This document shows, piece after piece, positions 59,501 to 64,000 of a stretch of DNA of 64,000 bases; the first letter of the stretch is position 1, and each line of letters begins with the position of its first letter. Below the pieces are notes generated by a model, which was not told the DNA's origin, made no database searches, and worked only from the letters and a program-made list of their open reading frames with translations. Source of the stretch: Ciona intestinalis (taxonomy: Eukaryota; Chordata; Ascidiacea; Phlebobranchia; Cionidae); NCBI RefSeq assembly GCF_000224145.3, contig NC_020174.2, positions 832,520 to 896,519 on the forward strand, written 5' to 3'. Made by a program: the position numbers and the translations under genes.

Positions 59501-62252
59501 GGGTGGGGTGTGTTTCTTAGAAGCTTCAACATTTGGCAAACTGTTCCGTCGAGTGTTTTTGTTTATTGTCTTCAATTCTTGTGCAAGACCAAAATCAACC
59601 AATCCACACCTGAAGTTAAGTCAGTTTAAAATAACATTCATAATTATCATATCCCACATACCCCCTATATGGGGCTAGAATGAGTTGTCATAAAATAAAC
59701 CTGTACTAGTGTTTTCAACTTTTCATGATTAGTGCCCCCTTTGAGAGAATTATAACACCCGTGGCAACCTGCTCTATCAAAAAAGCACATCTGCCTCACA
59801 GTCACACCTATAGGTCAGGGCCAGGGGTTTGGGGTTCAAGGCTTGTCACTGCTATTATTGGGTTTGTAATGTACATTTGGTCAAGACACTCTGGGCCATA
59901 TTAATCGCTAAACATTACAACTAATAGGTTGAAATTCATTTCATATTGTTTAAGTGACTACCTATCACTGCTCTATCTGCATGTAGACTAGTTGGACACC
60001 TATGATAGTAACAGAAATGAAGGTACAAATAATATACAAACCTTTTAGTTTTTCGATCATAGAGAAAATTATTTGGTTTTACATCTCTGTGTATTACATT
60101 GAACTGATGGACCCTCAATAAAGACTCAAGTAACTTGCGCATGTAATCTCGTACTTCATCTAATGATAATTCATTCAGTAACTCCTGAGAAGCAGAAATT
60201 AAATGACATTTTTAAAAGGCAGTTAAACTCATAGTTATCAAACATAGGAAACCTCATTGATTAATGTGGTGAATACAAACTACTTTTGCTCTGCTTGTTT
60301 GTACAGACACCAAGCAGCAGGGTAAAAGCTGGGGTGACATTGTTAAAATACAGTTACCCCCATAGTTGTAAAACATAAGGAACCTCATTGATTAATGTGG
60401 TGAATACAAACTACTTTTGCTCTGCTTGTTTGTACAGACACCAAGCAGCAGGGTAAAAGCTGGGGTGACATTGTTAAAATACAGTTACCCCCATAGTTGT
60501 AAAACATAAGGAACCTCATTGATTAATGTGGTGAATGCAATATACCCTGACTTTGCTTGTTTCTTGTTTGTTTGTAACTAGACAGACACTTAAATGGGTA
60601 ATGTTTATTTTGGGATGTTAAACTTGTCTGCCAAAACATATGATATCACCGCTGTTTTAAAAATTACCCCTAATGATAACATTTAACATTACACGGTTTA
60701 CATCCAATACCATCTAAAACAACAATGTCTATTAAACAGCAATGGTATTGACATTTATGCAACTAGATAAATATATGAAAGAAACACTTTTGTATATTTA
60801 TCATTGAATATACTTACAGTGAACTTATCATGGGCGATATAGGGCATTATAATTACAACTTCACCGTTGTTTCTTATACACCCCTCCACTCCTACCACAT
60901 GTAGTTCACCTCTGTTATATAATGTGTTAAACATTATTAATAAAGATGGGGCCGACTTTATAGTAAAGTGGCATACAATGAAAAAAATTTTTGTATATAG
61001 ATGCTTTGTATATGGAACATTTTATATATTTATATATAGACGTTGAATACAATTTAAAAGTACCACCAAATAGTAAAGTAATTATAGTAAAGTGGCATAC
61101 AATGAAAAAACCTTTTGTATATAGAAAACTTATTGTTGAATTTAAAGGTACCACCAAAGTTTCAAAAAACAAAACAGAATACTGTGAAACCGAATCGCTG
61201 GAATAAAAACCTAACCCCATGACAATGTATAGAGTTTAACATCAATTAAACTAGTAGTTAATAAAACAACAGCTTACCCGATGTCATTCAAGCATTTAAT
61301 TTCGTTTTCAATTCGTTTTGGGTGAGAAGTAGAGAATATGTGTTTGAGAGCAAATAGAGCAGGGTTTGTATCATGTGTGTTCTTTAACTTGGCCAAATAC
61401 ACATTACTAAATGTTCCTGAAAAAAAATCTAGTTGTCACAGAACCTTACATGTTTAGGTAATCGGCCAACTCTGACCTAAATCCCTAGTCTCATGACGTG
61501 CCTCGCTGTATGGCCTCACCCATGTATAACAGAATAGTTAAACAGAAAGTCCACCAAAGTCCAAAATTAAAGTTTTCTATTAAACACTTTTATCTAGTCC
61601 AATAAATTTCCCCAACAATGACAACTTACCGCATCCAATTTGTCGCTCCACGATAAAATGTTCCTTAATTTGAGGAACTGCTTTAAATAATGAAGAAAAC
61701 GCTGTATCTGTTTTATGCCTTTGGCGCATTTTAGTTTTGGTTACTTTTTCTTTCCCCTTGATGCTTAATATTGGACTTGGTGGTGAATATACAAGAGAGC
61801 TTTCTTCATGGAAATCTAAAAAAAAAGATAACATGTCAACGCCAATACGAAGTGGTTACTTACTAGCGTGTCTTCCTCCGGCTCCAGCTGCTACCACTGT
61901 TTGTGCGTGTGTTCTTGGACAAGAAACTTTACTGTTATTGCTCCAACCTATTGGGCCTTTATGGGTTGGGTGTTTGGGTAATACTGCTGCTGGTGACCAG
62001 CGAAAATTTTGGTCTCAAAATGTTTCTTACGTCTCCCTGATACCCGCTGTATAATTTGTTTCCGGCCACGCAGAGTAAATAAGTTACATTTTTCACCTAA
62101 TTCAAAACCGATTAATAAATATTAAAACGAAGCCAAGCCCTTAAGAATAAACGCATAAACTTATTACCTTCCTCCTTAAGCGGGTAGCTACTACTTGATG
62201 TTTTAACAGATTGACTTGTGATTTGAAACCCGTGTTGTACAAAGTCCATCAT
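56531..62252 (-). CDS. CDC7: CDC7 (DDK) serine/threonine kinase, complete, 10 exons
   Basis: With its DBF4 partner, CDC7 phosphorylates MCM helicase subunits to fire replication origins in the nucleus. Exons, 5' to 3': 62252-62168, 61815-61630, 61416-61278, 60911-60818, 60184-60042, 59609-59163, 58557-58475, 57810-57661, 57291-57208, 56775-56531. All in phase: 551 residues, close to human (about 574). Motifs: IGCGTFSNVYLAK (P-loop, split by an intron), FALKHI (ATP Lys), HRDVKPNNF (about 200), DFGLAQ (about 221), GTSGFRPPEVL and VDIWSAGVIFLSLLSG. The CDC7-type insert between DFG and PPE is present (225-360, ending CSCFGKLSVCKLCLAR). A second insert before subdomain XI contains repeated RSP-K units. 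The first of two adjacent ATGs is used; the minus-strand acceptor-like TTTTAAAG is 7 bases upstream. Confidence 0.95.
56640..56752 (-). repeat. CDC7: Coding tandem repeat in CDC7 last exon
   Basis: About five degenerate 18-21 bp units encode RSPLKGQ, RSPSKVQ, RSPLKVE, RSSEGQ and RSSLKV. The DNA units contain AGGTCA-like blocks. All units keep frame. Confidence 0.75.
56850..56950 (-). mobile_element. SINE-tail fragment in CDC7 intron
   Basis: GAAGCTGTTCTGTTTCACAC, ACCTCATGTTCGCTTATGAG: the inverted SINE tail, diverged. Confidence 0.5.
57041..57137. repeat. CTAACCCCT-type low-complexity repeat
   Basis: Degenerate repeats of AACTACTA, AACCCCTA and CCAACCACCA in the CDC7 intron before the last exon. 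Not a telomere array: units vary. Confidence 0.7.
57895..58205 (-). mobile_element. Full-length tRNA-derived SINE, inverted
   Basis: From the tail GTAACTTACTTTATC through GTGCCAGCTTACGAGTTACC, CTAGGTTGGAGCAATTGC, GTGTCTTGCCCAAGGACACA and CGACAAGCCTTGAACCCATT (B-box) to AACCACTTTGCCATAAGGCC (A-box head). Same strand as CDC7, in the intron between the 58475 and 57810 exon ends. Confidence 0.85.
58709..58892. repeat. Near-perfect long inverted repeat (hairpin) in CDC7 intron
   Basis: Left arm ATGATCTGGTGCTATGAAA ... AACCACTAGTAGTAATAGAG and right arm CTCTATTACTACTAGTGGTT ... GTAGCACCAGATCAT pair over about 70 bases with few mismatches, around a loop of roughly 40 bases. Probably a foldback MITE. 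Confidence 0.9.
59775..59900 (+). mobile_element. SINE head fragment
   Basis: GGGGTTCAAGGCTTGTCACT (B-box) and TGGTCAAGACACT; diverged, 3' part absent. Intronic in CDC7. Confidence 0.55.
60228..60560. repeat. 131-bp tandem repeat, about 2.5 copies, CDC7 intron
   Basis: Units starting CATAGTTGTAAAACATAAGG and containing TTGATTAATGTGGTGAATAC and GGGTAAAAGCTGGGGTGACA begin near 60231, 60362 and 60493. Single related copies lie near 21420-21500 and 36640-36690. Confidence 0.85.
61862..62000 (+). mobile_element. SINE fragment in CDC7 intron 1
   Basis: Diverged head with GTGTTCTTGGACAAGAAACT and TATTGCTCCAACCTATTGGG; a tail remnant GGCCACGCAGAGTAAATAAG follows at 62065. Confidence 0.5.
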
Positions 62253-62275
62253 GGTAAAACTTTAAAATAAACAGA
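62253..62275 (-). promoter_or_regulatory. Splice-acceptor-like site upstream of CDC7
   Basis: On the minus strand TTATCTGTTTATTTTAAAG ends 7 bases before the first ATG. A spliced-leader acceptor this close to the start is plausible in Ciona. Confidence 0.4.
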
Positions 62276-62673
62276 TAAGATAAAAAATAAGTCGTGTAAC
62301 TTCTTTAGTTAGTTAGTTCAGTAACCCAAGCAAAAAAATCCCCCAACAAATTCGGCGGGAATCTACAGTGCTGCACAAAGAGTTTCTCCGACAACTCGTT
62401 AAAACGGGGAGCTAAAATCAATTTATTTCAACATTGAAGTTCCAGTCGCACAGATCTAAGCAAACGAATTACGAGTGGCCTCTCTTATCTGCGCGTTGAT
62501 CTACGGCAGAGCCTTAAAAATACTGAGTAGACTAACCCATTGTTACGTACCAAAAATTGAACGGCAATTTTGGTCCAAAATAACACAGTGGGTGTGGGGA
62601 AAATGTCTGTTTTTCGGTAAATTACAGAAAAACTTAAGCCTAAAAACAAATTTAAAGGTTGAAAAATCATGTG

Positions 62674-63018
62674 CTATTTGTTTTCGGTATCTAAAAAATG
62701 TTTGGTAAGGTAAATAAAAGCTGTTTTACACCCTCCCACAAAATGAAAACACAAACAAAACCTAAAAAGTTCGTTTAAACCAATAGCCAAAGTCACCACT
62801 TTTGCTCTATTTTGAACACATAAAGACGGTGTCGCGGAAATCTGGTTCCCATTGGCTACTGCAAATGCGTAGACACAGTACATTTTATCAGAATTTTTTA
62901 AACCTGGTTCCGAACGAATCATATTCATGATTCCTATACAGTTTATTTTATTTAATGTGAAAATGTAGGTTTTGTCGCCCTTTTTCGTTGTTGATGACGT
63001 GTTAACGGTAGTGGTCAC
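62674..63018 (-). CDS. Possible small hypothetical protein, 114 codons
   Basis: Open frame MTTTVNTSSTTKKGDKTYIF to stop, upstream of CDC7 on the same strand. The first 85 residues look protein-like (KMYCVYAFAVANGNQIS); the rest is rich in Phe and Cys and may be intron read-through. No family recognised, and overlapping frames exist on the other strand, so it may be chance. Confidence 0.2.
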   Translation of the reverse strand: MTTTVNTSSTTKKGDKTYIFTLNKINCIGIMNMIRSEPGLKNSDKMYCVYAFAVANGNQISATPSLCVQNRAKVVTLAIGLNELFRFCLCFHFVGGCKTAFIYLTKHFLDTENK

Positions 63019-63176
63019 TGGTTATACGTCATAATGTATAATTTAAGTTATAAATACAGCTTAAATTTCTATTAAAAAGATAAATCCTTAAACATAAACT
63101 TATGAAGTATGTCGCATCCAACAACTGTTATTTTTAGTCGGAAACAGAGTTCTAGATTCACCATAAAATAAGTTAT

Positions 63177-63372
63177 AGAGTAGGGTGGGGGAAGATGGGA
63201 CACCTTTTATCTTCATTTTCTCGTTCCATTAGGTAATAAACAAAGAATATTCAAAGAAATAGAAAACCGTATCCTCACGACTTCCATAAACCAATGCCAA
63301 TTGTTTAAAATACAATCGCAGAATGTTTGGATAATATGTGCTAAAGGTGTCCCATCTTCCCCCACTCTACTA
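63177..63372. mobile_element. MITE, well-preserved copy
   Basis: GAGTAGGGTGGGGGAAGATG ... GTCCCATCTTCCCCCACTC with TA edges and interior AACAAAGAATATTCAAAGA. About 196 bp, like the 13499 copy. Confidence 0.88.
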
Positions 63373-64000
63373 TTGGTAGCCTGTGGGAACCAGTTTTCTA
63401 GGGGAACCAGATTTCAGCGACAACGGCAGTTGGACTACTCGGTGTTTACACGACTTTGATCTGCGCCATTGGACCTTTAGTTTTTTAACCAATTAGTCAC
63501 ACATTCTCAAGTGAACCCGATACATTTTTTTGTGAAATATTTTTTAGTGATATTTTTTTATTTTTGGAGACATTAATCATTTTGTGTATATATCTAAGGT
63601 CTTTTTTGTGTAATATAGTTTTACAAATTGTCACCGTTATAACGAATTCAATGGTATGTTGGCGTTGCCTTTCCTGACGGGGTTCTCTATAACTTGGGTT
63701 AAATCTGTATATACAAATGAAAATTTTGAATATTAGTAAAATACCTATATAGCTTGTGTTGTTCTCATTGTTCATTCATAGATTTCTATACAATGAATAC
63801 CCATCGTTAATATTCAAAAAATCCGTTATTGAATGAACCGCCTTAAGAAATAGAGGTAAACAAAGGGTTTTCTAAAATACTTTTTCAAAGTTGAAAAGGG
63901 AAAACGATGACAAAGGAACAATACAGCCTAACTTTACATACAAAGGCTGTATGATTCTAAGGTACACCAATTCACATTTAAACTGAAACCGCAGAACATA

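Larger units (their letters stand above)
62253..64000. other. Region upstream of CDC7
   Basis: Holds an unassigned minus-strand frame (62674-63018) and a complete MITE (63177-63372). From 63373 to the window end nothing with splice or codon support was recognised. Confidence 0.55.

Noticed and set aside
62475..62708. 77-residue plus-strand frame
   Set aside because: Competes with minus-strand frames over the same bases and has no motif or splice evidence.

Overview
The window is eukaryotic. Its five well-resolved genes are split by dozens of short introns with canonical GT..AG sites, the DNA is AT-rich, and it is littered with a tRNA-derived SINE, a TA-flanked MITE carrying GGGGAAGATGGGACACC ends and smaller MITE families. 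Gene content (VAV, CDC7, an ATOH8/Net bHLH factor, a PHR/highwire-like RCC1 protein and a luciferase-type acyl-CoA synthetase), together with compact introns and these repeats, points to a tunicate of the Ciona intestinalis type. That species call is an inference.

Layout. 74-4331 (minus): part of a PHR/MYCBP2-like gene, six phase-compatible exons covering a Cys-rich patch and an RCC1-like domain. Its introns hold a 71-bp minisatellite and an array of MITE ends. 6225-11877 (plus): a 12-exon adenylate-forming enzyme, complete from Met to stop apart from one unresolved single-base phase step between exons 4 and 5. 15181-17461 (plus): a secreted Thr-rich, mucin-like gene with an apparent frame break. 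19978-20157 (plus): an orphan terminal exon. 20817-42164 (minus): a complete VAV gene (CH, acidic, DH, PH, C1, SH3, SH2, SH3); every exon junction is in phase, and two alternative exons precede SH2. 47596-51401 (minus): ATOH8-like bHLH gene, 8 exons, 868 codons. 56531-62252 (minus): CDC7 kinase, 10 exons, 551 codons. Three assembly gaps lie at 1741-1790, 4869-5368 and 43687-43736.

The genes do not form a pathway. VAV is a tyrosine-kinase-regulated Rho/Rac exchange factor, CDC7 the replication-origin kinase, ATOH8 a developmental transcription factor, and the PHR-like protein a neuronal ubiquitin-ligase scaffold. No prokaryotic, viral or CRISPR-type system was seen. The most interesting signals are post-transcriptional and repeat-driven: two frame-incompatible alternative exons in VAV, one with a splice acceptor built from a minisatellite; a fourfold tandem copy of another VAV acceptor; splice-acceptor-like sites just upstream of several start codons (possible spliced-leader acceptors); and a long intronic hairpin in CDC7. 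Exon joins were made by reading splice sites and phases by hand, with no transcript data.
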